A DNA stretch of 64,000 nucleotides from contig JAHQIY010000003.1 of NCBI GenBank assembly GCA_019054805.1, positions 8,804,001 to 8,868,000 on the forward strand, read 5' to 3'. The notes beneath the pieces were generated by a model. That model did no database searches. It worked only from the letters and a program-made list of their open reading frames with translations, and had not been told where the DNA came from. The DNA comes from Brachionus manjavacas. Its lineage: Eukaryota; Rotifera; Eurotatoria; Ploima; Brachionidae. Positions within the stretch are counted from its first letter, which is position 1; each line of letters opens with the position of its first letter. A program made the translations under genes and the position numbers. Shown here piece by piece: positions 9,690-20,056 of this stretch.

Positions 9690-10456
9690 TAAGAAATTGG
9701 CGTTCATATCGACAATACATGCCATTTTGAATCTGGTGACAAGTAACTAAATAAGTAAAAAGTAAGAAAAAGACTTACTTTTCAATAAAATATTTGATTT
9801 ACACATAAACTAGGCGTAAACCACTATTAAAGGCTCGAAAATTTATTCTTTTGAGTTTTTTGTATTTACTAAATTTATGTCCACCTTTATTTATTTTGCA
9901 AAAACAAAAAATAAAAAATCATATCAAAAAAGCTCTTTTTCTTTCAACTACAAGCTTAAATGATTGTTCTCATGTAATTTATTTAAAAACAAAGACTATA
10001 TTTATTAATTGTTTTTTGAAGTCCAAAATTATTTTTGATTTAAATCAGACTAATTTGTTTTTATTTAGTATTATCAAGTTTAATGTTTTTTAAATAGAAC
10101 AATATTAAAGACTATTTTTGAGTTATTTTAGAACAAGTCTTTATCTGTATTTTATTTTATTAATTCTAAAATCTAATGATATTTTTTTCCAATTATTGCG
10201 ACTTAAATAATGTTCTGATAGACATTTACATTTATCCTTTATGTCTACAAAATCTAGTATTAAAAAGCGAATTAAAAAAATACAAATTCATTTGAAAAAA
10301 GTTTTATCTTTTAATTTTTTCAAATGAATATTTAAAAATATTTTAAAGATTTTATCAAATAAACCAAAAAGCTTATTTCAAAAATAATCACCTTATCATA
10401 AAATTGACTTAATATTTAAAGCTTGAATTCAGTTTTTGAATAAAAAATTTTTTCCA
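9690..10456. other. AT-rich upstream region of the Ly6-like gene
   Basis: An 80-codon open frame here has Phe/Leu/Lys-rich composition with no motif, and is judged non-coding. The stretch ends in TTTTTTCCAG just before the Ly6-like start, which looks like the end of a 5' UTR intron. Confidence 0.4.
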
Positions 10457-10463
10457 GAAAAAA

Positions 10464-10942
10464 ATGTCAAAATATTTTGCGACACTTTTGATAATAATTT
10501 TAGCAGGTAATCATAAAATTTATCAATATAAACTAAAATAGCTAGTTTTTAAGATTTAACATTAGTTGACAAAACAAAAGCTCTCAAGTGTCATGTATGT
10601 TCAAATTGCAGTCTAGTTTATGATGAAAATACTCACACAAAAATAACCTGTAAAGCAGAAGAAAATGCATGTGGCATTGAATTTGTAAGTGATAATACTT
10701 ATTCTAAAACTTGCACAAGGCTTGAAGTATGTGAAATATTTTCTCCCCCATCAACTAGTTCTACTTCATCGACTTCACAATCGACATCGTTGACAACAAC
10801 AACCACGGATTCATCATTAACAACCGAACCATTTGCTCTTTACATGATATGTTGCACAAATGACTTATGCAATAAATCAGTAAATATAAAAGTGTCGAAT
10901 ATTTTTAAATTTATAATTCTTTTTTTGATTTTTTTTATTTAA
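10464..10942 (+). CDS. Ly6/uPAR-type three-finger protein, probably GPI-anchored
   Basis: Two exons, 10464-10506 and 10566-10942, separated by a 59 bp GT-AG intron; the product has 139 residues. Exon 1 encodes the signal peptide (MSKYFATLLIIILA). Exon 2 starts with LKCHVCSNCS and carries the cysteine spacing of a three-finger fold, ending in CCTNDLCNKS, the hallmark CCxxDxCN of Ly6/uPAR proteins. A Ser/Thr-rich insert (SSTSSTSQSTSLTTTTT) lies before the last cysteines. The C-terminus is strongly hydrophobic (FKFIILFLIFFI), fitting a GPI-attachment signal. The poly(A) signal AATAAA is at 10958-10963. The gene is too fragmented by its intron to appear as one long frame. Such proteins act at the cell surface; the ligand cannot be inferred. 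Confidence 0.8.
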
Positions 10943-10969
10943 ATTTAATGCAACAAAAATAAATTATTT

Positions 10970-11289
10970 TTTATATTTTAAAACATTCTTGGATTACCAA
11001 ATAAATGGGGAAAATTCTAAAATTTTATAAAATAAAATAAAATAAATGATGAATAAACTTCAAAATTTACATTTTATCATTATTTTGAAGCCAAAGATAC
11101 AAAAAAGAACAACAATGATACATTAAAAATAAAGGAATTCTTGTAGAGTTTAAATAATATTTATCAACAAAACCAGTAAAAATCTTCACTATTCAAGGCA
11201 TCTTGAAATTGATGATCAATTCAAAATACCATTTTAATTCCAAGAGTTTAGATATTAAAATTATTCTATGATTTAATTTAAACATATGT
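10970..11289. other. AT-rich spacer
   Basis: No gene or repeat recognised after the Ly6-like gene. Confidence 0.5.
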
Positions 11290-11999
11290 AATGTAACATG
11301 CTGTACATATTGTGTAAATTTAGAAAATAAAAAAATTAAAAAAAAACACTTTCTTAATATGATATAGCGACATCCTTGTTGATACCATTGGTAAGTTGAT
11401 TAGATTAAAAAGTTAACAATGAGCTTAAATAACTGCTCCATAGACGGATCCAAGGGTACTAATGTAAACATTACATCTGGTGACGAGGATAAATAAAAGT
11501 GACTAAAATAAGTGCTTCTCAGTGACAGTATTGTTTATAATGCGTGCAACGGCTATATGACGAGTGTAAGTTAGTACCTGGGAAAAATAGTCTATGGCTG
11601 GTCCCGGTCATTGGTTATCCGAAAGTGATCACAATGGTCGACGGTTCCCTAGCATTCGCTTTTTAAAAGTAGGGGACATCTTTGTCAAATCCATTGATAA
11701 AATCGATTAATTTATTTAACTGATTTTTTGTAAAATTTGTTTTAATTATATTACTTATTTGGAATTTAATGTTTGAATTTCTTTTTTAAATTTAATTTTA
11801 AATGTTAGATAAAAATAGTTTTACAATAAAAATTTCAAAATTAACTTTCAAAAAAATCATTTAAGACATTTAAAGCATAAAAATCGACTTTAATAAATCG
11901 ATTGAGAAGGTGTTTTTTCAAAATTTTCTGGTTGTCAAAAATTTTGACAACTTTGATTTTGACTCAAAATCCACATAACATGTAAAGCATGTTACATTC
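11290..11999. mobile_element. ~710 bp element with inverted ends
   Basis: AATGTAACATGCTGTACAT at the left is matched by the inverse of ATGTAAAGCATGTTACATT at the right. Between them lies unassigned sequence including a short open stretch at about 11594-11710 (MAGPGHWLSESDHNGRRFPS...) without a recognised family. No target duplication is obvious, so the element limits are provisional. Confidence 0.4.
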
Positions 12000-12510
12000 G
12001 ATTATTTGAATTAATTAAAATATTAATTTTACTATCTAAAGATAAACTCTTCGAATTGAAATCATTTTTTAAATTAATCATCAACTTTAAGATGTTATTC
12101 AATAATGAACTGATTAAATCAATTAAAATTTAATTATTTCATTTTTTTTTATTTTTTCCAGAAAAAATTAAACAAAAAGAATCTAATTAAATGATAATTT
12201 TTTTAAAATTTTTTTAGCTAATTAAGTAAAATGAAAAAAAAACATTTCATTAACAAAAACTAAATAGTTTTTAGAACCGCATGAAATTTTTTTTTTTATC
12301 TTTTTATGTAACTCTTGAACAAATTTTCTTGAATGAAAGAACCTTCGATTTTAATAGTTTTCTCAATACCAGCTTTCCTAAATAAAATATATGATTTTAT
12401 CTAATAGTTTAGTATTTCATAAATCTATGATTTTTGAAATACTAAAGAAATTCAATTATTTTTATTTGAATAATCTCAGACGAGCTGTTTTGGTCAAATT
12501 TTAACGAAAT
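12000..12510. other. AT-rich spacer
   Basis: Nothing recognised. Confidence 0.4.
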
Positions 12511-12713
12511 ACCCTTGCAAATACGTGCTCCCCCAAAATCGTGTCTTTTTTGAAGAATTTAGGCCCTTAGATAATAGAAAATTTTCTTCAAATTAAATAT
12601 TTTATTAGGATCTAACTATGCTTTATAAGAAAGCAACATAGATGGAACTTGGCCACATTTGATTAGCTTTTTAAAAGCGGATCATAAAGCGGCACTTATT
12701 TGCAAGGGCATAC
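12511..12713. repeat. Small inverted-repeat element (~200 bp)
   Basis: ATACCCTTGCAAATACGTGC at the left and GCACTTATTTGCAAGGGCAT at the right are near-perfect inverted copies, consistent with a small MITE. No coding content. Confidence 0.5.
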
Positions 12714-13132
12714 GGTAAGAAAGTCGAGTGAGTAAAATTTCATAATATTTTCTAAAATTTATTAAAATAAATAGATTTTAAAAAAAAACTTTTTAAATTA
12801 AAATTGTATATAAATTATTTTAGAAAAATATCTTAGTAATTGTAATTTTTTAATTATGCTATCAGTAAAACCTAAAACATTTACATTATTGGGTTGGCAA
12901 ATTGCTTGTAAAAATCATTATAGTTTTGAAATTTTTTATCTAATAAAAGCCTATTCTAGAAAATATTAGGAAAATTACTAGAAGATATATGGTAAATGAG
13001 CCTAACCGGGTGACCTATTTTTTTTTATTGCATATTTCGCACTCATTTTATTCAAAAACTCCAAAAATGCTCACCGAATTAGACTAGTTTTTCTAGTCAC
13101 CCCTTTACCTCCTGCGGTTAATTGGGTGAGGC

Positions 13133-13244
13133 CTTATTGGGTTAATTAGGTGTACCCAGTTAATCATGATTTTGTAAATATTTAGCCCGAGAACTAACCT
13201 CTTTTTCAGGATATTCACCGAATTCACCCAATTAGCCCAATAAG
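13133..13244. repeat. Inverted repeat CTTATTGGGTTAATTAGGTG
   Basis: A 20 bp arm at 13133-13152 is repeated in inverse, with two mismatches, at 13225-13244. The surrounding 150 bases hold further ATTGGGT/ACCCAAT copies. It may be the end structure of the adjacent pogo-like relic. Confidence 0.5.
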
Positions 13245-13389
13245 AATTAAAAAAAGGATTTTTTTGTTTTTTTTTTTAATTTAAATATTTAAAATATTCT
13301 TTATTATTATTCTTTTAAATATACGCTACAACACAACTTTTTAGAAAAAAAATTTAAACGAATTATTAACGAATTCAAAATAAATTTTA

Positions 13390-13548
13390 TGTTTGATTTT
13401 TTTTAGTTAAAAAGATCTGTCTCGGAATGTTGTATAAATTTGAAGCTTGAGTAGCGTTCATTTTTTTTTCAAAAACATCTTTTTTTGCGTTATCAAGATC
13501 TTCCATCGAATACTTTTTTTTTAACTTCTTTTTTCTTATTTTGATTCA
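13390..13548 (-). pseudogene. pogo/psq-type helix-turn-helix remnant
   Basis: On the minus strand a start (MNQNKKKEV) is followed, after a one-base shift in an A run, by YSMEDLDNAKKDVF and then MNATQASNLYNIPRQ. This matches the HTH_psq pattern found at the N-terminus of pogo, Tigger and jerky transposases (YS.EDL..A...V..GKMS..QAS..Y.IPR.T). The frame does not continue into a DDE core, so only the DNA-binding end survives. Confidence 0.6.
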
Positions 13549-13559
13549 TTTTTATAATA

Positions 13560-14720
13560 TATTGACGATTTTTGATAATAAAGAATGAATATTTTTATCA
13601 AATAAAATAAAATTATTTTTGTAAAAAAAGGAGAAACAAAATTTAAAATTTTTCACAAAAAATGGCGTCATTGTGATCATTTTTGTCCATTCAGTCTAAT
13701 AATGTGAAATATTTTATTTTTAGGGGTGAATGGGTGGGATTTTTGGGTATTGAGGTGATACCTCATTAACCTCTTAACCCATAAAAAATAACAACATTAG
13801 ACAACGGACCCATCGGCTATCTTAAAATCCTAGTAAAATTATTTTCTATTAATTAAGACCCGCTGAAAACGATAAGCAAATAAGGTCAGTTCAAACTTGT
13901 TCCGTCGTCGGATCAAAAATTGTCAAACATAATTACTAATTTTAAACTAATTAGCCGAAAAAAAACTTTGAATTAAAAAAAATAGGTCTAAAAATTTTTT
14001 AAAAATATTTCATATATATATTTAGATTCCTCTCTTCAAGATTTACAAGAATAGGTTGTTTAAAAAAAAATAAAACGACTGATATATTTCGGTTTTTCAA
14101 ATTACGTCACCGAATTTACATTAAATACATTTAGGCTGTGTTACCACATCATGAATAAATTTATTTTTCTAAGCTAACAATCTTATTGTAAATTACTAAA
14201 ATAGTGAAAAAATTCAAATTTAAATTAACTGAACTTTTGATCCCAATGATCTTTTGATTTTGATTCCAAATATTTTGAAAAAAATTTTTATTTTTTGAGA
14301 ATTTTCATTTATTACATTGTGAAGCTTTTGATAACAATATAATTGTTTTTGAATTAAAAAAAATAAAATAAAACTAATTAAAATATTAAATTTTAAATCT
14401 GAATTTTTCTTTTAAATTTAATTTTATGTTTTTTGAAATTTTTTATTAAATCAGGTTCTTTTTTCTTTAAACTTAATTTATCAAATAAAAATAAATTTTT
14501 TATTTTTTTTATTTTCAGGCATATTATGAAATTCTCAAATTTTAAACCAAAAAGATTATTTAAAATATCATTTTTTTTGATTTTTTAGTAACTTTTTCTT
14601 TTTTAATTCTAGTTTAAATTAAATTTTTTAATGAATAAATCCCTTTTTTATATTTTAATTATAATTTCATACACTTGAACTAAATATCATAAGATTAAAA
14701 TTGAAACTGAAGATTGCTAA
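13560..14720. other. AT-rich spacer downstream of FOXRED1-like gene
   Basis: Nothing coding recognised. A short motif-rich part at about 13720-13800 (GGGTGAATGGGTGGG) resembles the ACCCAAT cluster at 13.1 kb. Confidence 0.4.
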
Positions 14721-14724
14721 AAAA

Positions 14725-14730
14725 TTTATT
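14725..14730 (-). other. Poly(A) signal of the FOXRED1-like gene
   Basis: AATAAA on the minus strand, about 25 bases after the stop codon. Confidence 0.5.
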
Positions 14731-14751
14731 AATAATTGTAAACTAAAGCTC

Positions 14752-16478
14752 CTAGACAACCTCAATTTCTTTAATCGGGCTATCTCGAATAACTCTTTCA
14801 TAGCCGAATCGTTTTAGATCAATTGTTTTATATGAATCATGAATGATTAGTTCACTCACAGCTTTGCCTATAGCCGCACTATGTTGAAGACCATGTCCGG
14901 ATGAGCCATTTGTAAAAATAAAATTCTGATGAACCGGGTGCTTACCAATAATTAAATTTTGGTCCAAAGTGTTGTACTCATAATAACCAGACCATGCATT
15001 AACCAATTTCATTTCTTTAAAACTTGGCACTCGGTTTATCAAAACTGGCTTGATTTCTTTTTCGAAATAATCATAATCTATATGATCTAAATCCATATTT
15101 TTAGACTCTTTATCCCCACTTTGATTTAACCCACAGAAATAATAATTTGATAAACCTTGACGTCTAATGAACACTCCAGTATGATCTATTGTTAGCGGGA
15201 CATTCAAAATTGGACCATCTTTTGAATAGAACATGTAAATGTAACGCTTTCTTGGTTCGACTGGTAATTCAATATTCGCTAATTTGGCTACTTCAGCTGC
15301 CCAAGGTCCTGCTGCATTAATAACTTTTTGAAATTTAATGGGAACTATTTTTCCATCCATAGTATCGATCTGGAAAAAAAAAGATAGAATAAAAATTAAA
15401 TCTAATCTAATCTGAGTTTACCAAGGCTGTTTTTAAAATTTGTTGTTTATTCGAAATAATTTGATCATTTACGTCACTCTCAAAACCGATTAAGTTTCCT
15501 TTATTTTAAATAATTTAACAATTGATTCCTCAAGAATTTGGTTCAATTTTACCATTAACATAATCGGTTCCAAGATATGCAGCCTTGTTTCTTACAGCAA
15601 GGAGATATTTTCTGGGATCGATCCAACCTTCATTTTGGTAGCCTTTTTTTATTAATTAAATATAAATATGGCAAGTAAAAAAGAAAATTAATTTTTATAC
15701 CGAAACTAGCCAGTTCTACACCGTCAGTATTTATCCATTTAAATTTTTCCTTTAATTCATCTTTGTTTAATAAACGAACTTTAGCATCATTAGCTCTATT
15801 TTTTTTAATTTTTAAATAAATTTTTTATTAAATTTTTAATTTTTTACAATTGAATTTTGTGGTTGTTATAAAGCTGTTCTGCTGATTTTTTCGAAGCCAA
15901 GAATAAATATCCATCGTGGTTAAACTCAAGATCAACGTTATCGTCTAAATTTGAAAATTTTTAGCTAAAGTTTATCATTTATTTTCAAATATGAACAAAC
16001 CTTTGCCACATTTTAGGTACTCTTTAGAATTTTTCATAAAGTCAGCCCCAAAAAGAGACATTTTGATATTTTCTGATAATGAAAATTGCTGTCTAAATCC
16101 ACCCAGTGACCAAAAAGTACTCGATTTTGGATACTGAAGAAATTAAGAAATATTTAAAATGGTTAGGAAAAGAGAAAATTACATTGGAATCTTTTTCAAT
16201 GACGGTTACGTTCAAGTAGGGTGAAGTGTTTTTAATCCAGTAGGCAACAAAAGATCCGATGATGCCGCCACCTATTATTAAAACTTCGGTTTGCTTGGGC
16301 ACCCTTTTAATTTTTTTCAAGCTTCCTATTCATAGATAAATTAAAATATTAGACATTAAAACTGATCAAATTTACTAAAGTTTTCATATTGATTTTTAAA
16401 TACTTCAAGTGCATTCTTTGGATCATCAGCGCCCGGCACACGAATCCGTTCAAATGGTCCAATATTAGACTCTTTCAT
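14752..16478 (-). CDS. FOXRED1: FAD-dependent oxidoreductase, FOXRED1-like
   Basis: FOXRED1 proteins are mitochondrial FAD enzymes of the DAO family needed for complex I assembly. Eight exons on the minus strand: 16376-16478, 16183-16325, 16001-16133, 15848-15944, 15701-15795, 15553-15642, 15422-15498, 14752-15369. Introns are 49-58 bp with GT-AG ends. The spliced frame has 1356 bases (451 residues) and no stop; the apparent stop codons at about 15510-15535 fall in a 54 bp intron. The FAD-binding motif is VLIIGGGIIGSFVAYW. Family signatures follow: LGGFRQQFSLSENI, WINTDGVELASFGYQNEGWI, VINAAGPWAAEVAKLANI, LPVEPRKRYIYMF, WSGYYEYNTLDQN and GSSGHGLQHSAAIG. The length is close to human FOXRED1 (486), with a shorter N-terminus lacking an obvious targeting peptide. 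Confidence 0.92.
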
Positions 16479-16479
16479 T

Positions 16480-18345
16480 TTTGAATATTTAAATACAAAA
16501 TTATTAAAATTTAAATATAAAAATTAAATCACATGATCTAGGTTTTAGCGTCTGTTTATGTTGGTGGGGATTTGGCTTGTATAACATTAAAGCAATAATC
16601 AGCGCTTTTTTTACCTTGAGATAAATTTGAATTTTTAGGATTATTTTATGAGAATGCTTTAAGGTTGATGAAAGATTTATTATTATTTAGAAAATTTAAA
16701 AACTTAGACAGGAAATATGCTTATCTCTAGATTTAGATTAGAAAAGTGAAAAATATCTTCGAAAAAGCTTTTAATTGAATTAAAGCTGTCAAAAAAATTA
16801 AAATAATTCTAAATTAACAGGTGTAAAAATGAATAGTTGGCTTTTATCAAAAAACTGATAAATCAACTTAGTTAAAAGTTATATTTAGTTATCAAAGTTA
16901 TTTACAAAAGTTTTTAAAAGAATTTCAGAGAATTTTTTAAAAGAGTAGAAAATTCCAATAATTAATTTATCGATTTGTAAATAAATTAAATTTTTATTTG
17001 AAAATTTCGAAAAATTTAAATGAGCTTTACTAAAAAATTAAAAGAAAAATCTTTGATTTTAGAATTTAAAATCTTAAATACAAATCAAAAGATGAAGTAT
17101 GATTTAAAATTATTATTATTAAATTATCGAATATCAAACTCCATTGTGTAATTGCTACCTTACTATTTCCTCCTTTTTTCCTGATTTTTAAAATATTTAA
17201 ACATGTCTAACCTCTAAAATTAAAAATCAATTTATTAAATATCTTTTCTTTTTTTAAATTTCGTTTATTATAATCCTTTTTACTTTATTTTTATTTTATT
17301 TTACCTTTCATTATTTAATTTTTTTTTTTTTAAACTCTGAAGGAGCATTAGCTCGGTACAGATAAACAAATAAATAAAAATAAAATAAAATTATTAATCA
17401 TCAAATTTATAAAGAATTAATTTTCTGCACCAATGCAATTTTTTTAGGATTAAACTTCATTACAATGGATAGAAACTCTTTGATATTTTTTTTTTATTAA
17501 TTGCTACTCTTTTTTTTGTCTTAAACTTATTTTAATTTTTTTTTTTATTATTTTTTTTACATCGCCTACAAGGCGTTCATTGAATAAATAAATAAATAAA
17601 TAAATAATTGATTTTTTTTAAATTAGTGTTTATTTAGGTCCATGAGGCAGACAAAAAATGGTAATTCAACCATCCTCGTTTTACTAAAATCAGGCTTTTT
17701 GGCTTCTAATTCTTAGATACTCGTGATTGAAAGTCAAAATTTAAATGTAAGTAAAACGCTACTTAAATGAAATTTATGTTAAAGCTAAAAAAATATTTAT
17801 TCGCCCAAACTATAAATGATCACTCTTAAAACCCCTTTATTTCACTAAAAATCTTCTAAATTTTTTTTAAACAACTGTCAAGGTTTAATTTTTTGATTTT
17901 TTGCTTCTTTAAAAAAATTAGAAACATTGTATTTTACACCTTTAAAAACTTACAAAAAATCTAAAGCAAAAATCCAAATTTATATTAAAAATCTAAATTT
18001 AATTTTTGTGGCTTTGTAATATGAAAAACGTTTTATTAATATTTTTTTAAATTTATTTATTCTTAATTGTATTTAAAAACTTAATTTAAAAATCAATTTT
18101 TGAATCGAGTACTTATTCAAAATCTTTTATTTTAATCCCCCACCATAATTTAGGATCGAATTACTTTAAAATTATTAAAATTAAAAACTATTTTTAATTT
18201 ATTTTAATTTTGTGTGTAGTTTTTTTTCCTAATTTTTAACCACGCACCATATCTCGAATAATTGAATTTTTTGCCTCCAAATGAAATGATAATTTTAACT
18301 TTTTAATGTGATTCAAATTACCATTTTCGGTTTTTGACCCAGCAT
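16480..18345. other. AT-rich intergenic region with LINE-type tails
   Basis: No gene is seen. At 17335-17390 a short hairpin unit, GAGCATTAGCTC, is followed by (AAATA)n; a near-copy lies at 45195. At 17560-17606 another hairpin, GCCTACAAGGC, is followed by (AAATA)n. Both look like 3' ends of non-LTR elements. A dispersed repeat at about 17133-17180 recurs at 9490. Confidence 0.5.
17335..17606 (+). repeat. Two hairpin-plus-AAATA 3' tails
   Basis: See the stems GAGC-ATTA-GCTC and GCCT-ACA-AGGC, each followed within about 15 bases by tandem AAATA. They are read as 3' termini of severely 5'-truncated LINE or SINE insertions. Confidence 0.5.
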
Positions 18346-18808
18346 TATCCCATAAGAAAAAAAATAAAGAGACTCTCAAGAGATCTCATTTAGAAATATA
18401 ACGAGAAAAAACAGAGATCGTGAAAATATTCTTCTAAGATTCTAAGGAGATAATTGTTACGTTTTTCTCTTAGATATCTCTTCATTTTTAATTGTAGATT
18501 CTCGAATAATTTTTTTTTAATAATTATTATAAATAAAACCAAATGAATTTAATGCATTAAAAGATTTGAATTTATTTTATCATTTATTATTCAGTTTTGA
18601 AATAAAATTTTGAAAAAAATGTTCATATTTCACAATCTTTAAGATTAATTAATTGAGTCAGATAGTTTTTACAAATTTTAAAAAACAAATTAATTTAAAC
18701 TTTCTCATTATTGCAATTTTAATTAAAAACGAATTTAAATTTTTTGAAAAAAATACATGGAAAAAAATTATTAATTAAACATTATTTTAAGATTTTTAAT
18801 AAAGAAGG

Positions 18809-19993
18809 TTATTTTTTTCTGATTTTGGTGTCCCAACATTTTCTATTAGCAATTGTTACACATTCTTTCCAGGTTTGCTCAATTTTGTCGGGAGAAGGTT
18901 TAGCTTTAGCTATTGCACAATCTAAATAAAAAGAACATGAAAAATCTGTTATCTTTTTTATCAATTGCTTACTTTTCAAAATTTCAACTCTTTCCGACTC
19001 AAGAGGATATCTTTTTGATTTGGTAGTTTGGCCAGGTAAAATTATTATACCATTTGTTCTTTCTTCTTCAGAAAAAAGAATTTCCATTAAGGAAGTGATA
19101 TATTTATTCCAAGACGAAGCAGCAATGTCAAGCATATTTTTGCCATTCCACATCTAAATAGCATAATTATTTTTTAAATTTTTTAATTTTAATTTAAACC
19201 CCAACAATATTCAATTAAATAAATTTCAAATTCGTTTTTGAATTAAATAAAATTTGAGTTATATTGTTAAAAATTTTCTTAAAATTACCACTTCTGTTGG
19301 CCAAACTTGGTTTTTTGTTTTTCTTTTGGTGTTTTCTAGCATTTCAACTAGAATTGATTTAATCTCATCTATTTTGAAATGTAATAATTCAACTTCCTTT
19401 TTTAACTTAAAAAATAAAAAATAAAATTTTATTTCAAATTAATTTAATGAATACTTCAGTGCTTTCCCCTTCAGAGGTAAATGGTTGTTCATTTTCAATT
19501 TGTTCTTCATTGAGAAATGTCTCAAGAATAGACAGATTTTCATTCAAGCTTCTTTTATTCTCTAAATATATTTAATAATTTGGATAAAAGTTAACGTATT
19601 TAGGAATTATAAACAAAATTAAATATTTGTTGAAAAATTGTGATAGTAAACTTTAAGAAATTAAATTAAAAAAATTACTTTTTTGCATATTATTCACATT
19701 AAAAGATTCGTCTAAAATTTCAGACTCACTAGTTGATGATAAATATTCCCCAAGTTCCATTTTTTTTGCTTTTGAATGACATTTAGTTTCACTGCCTGAA
19801 AATATTTTTAATTTATAAAAATATTTTTAAAAGTTTTTTCTTTAATACCTCTGTACTTAATTGTTCCATTATACCATTTTTTGTTGAACTCAACTCTTAT
19901 ATTTTTACTATTAATGAATTTTTTCTTTTCATCATTAATTACTGTAAAAGAGTTATCACTCTCAAAATAAATTAAAAGAAAATCTTTTGTCAT
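18809..19993 (-). CDS. BEN-domain protein encoded by the transposon
   Basis: Five exons: 19849-19993, 19679-19795, 19455-19561, 19289-19405 and 18809-19153. The spliced frame has 831 bases (276 residues) without stops, and all junctions are GT-AG. The N-terminus (KDFLLIYFESDNSFTVINDE ... NKKWYNGTIKYRG) looks like the small beta-barrel that often precedes BEN domains in transposon-linked proteins. A Ser/Glu-rich linker and a short coiled segment (LKKEVELLHFKIDEIKSIL) follow. The C-terminal BEN domain runs from about residue 165 (LMEILFSEEE ... YPLESERVEILKSK ... DCAIAKAK ... WKECVTIANRKC). BEN domains bind DNA or proteins. Its position next to tnp2, same strand and inside the proposed ends, suggests an accessory transposition or regulatory protein. 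That role is inference. Confidence 0.75.
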
Positions 19994-20056
19994 TCTGTTT
20001 TATTTAAAAATAATTGCTTTGAAAATAAATTACAGCTTATATATTACAAATTAAGC

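Noticed and set aside
9851..10093. 80-codon plus-strand frame
   Set aside because: Low-complexity Phe/Leu/Lys/Asn composition typical of random AT-rich DNA, no neighbours or motifs.
15500..15540. Stop codons suggesting a FOXRED1 pseudogene
   Set aside because: They fall in a 54 bp GT-AG intron, and the spliced frame is intact.
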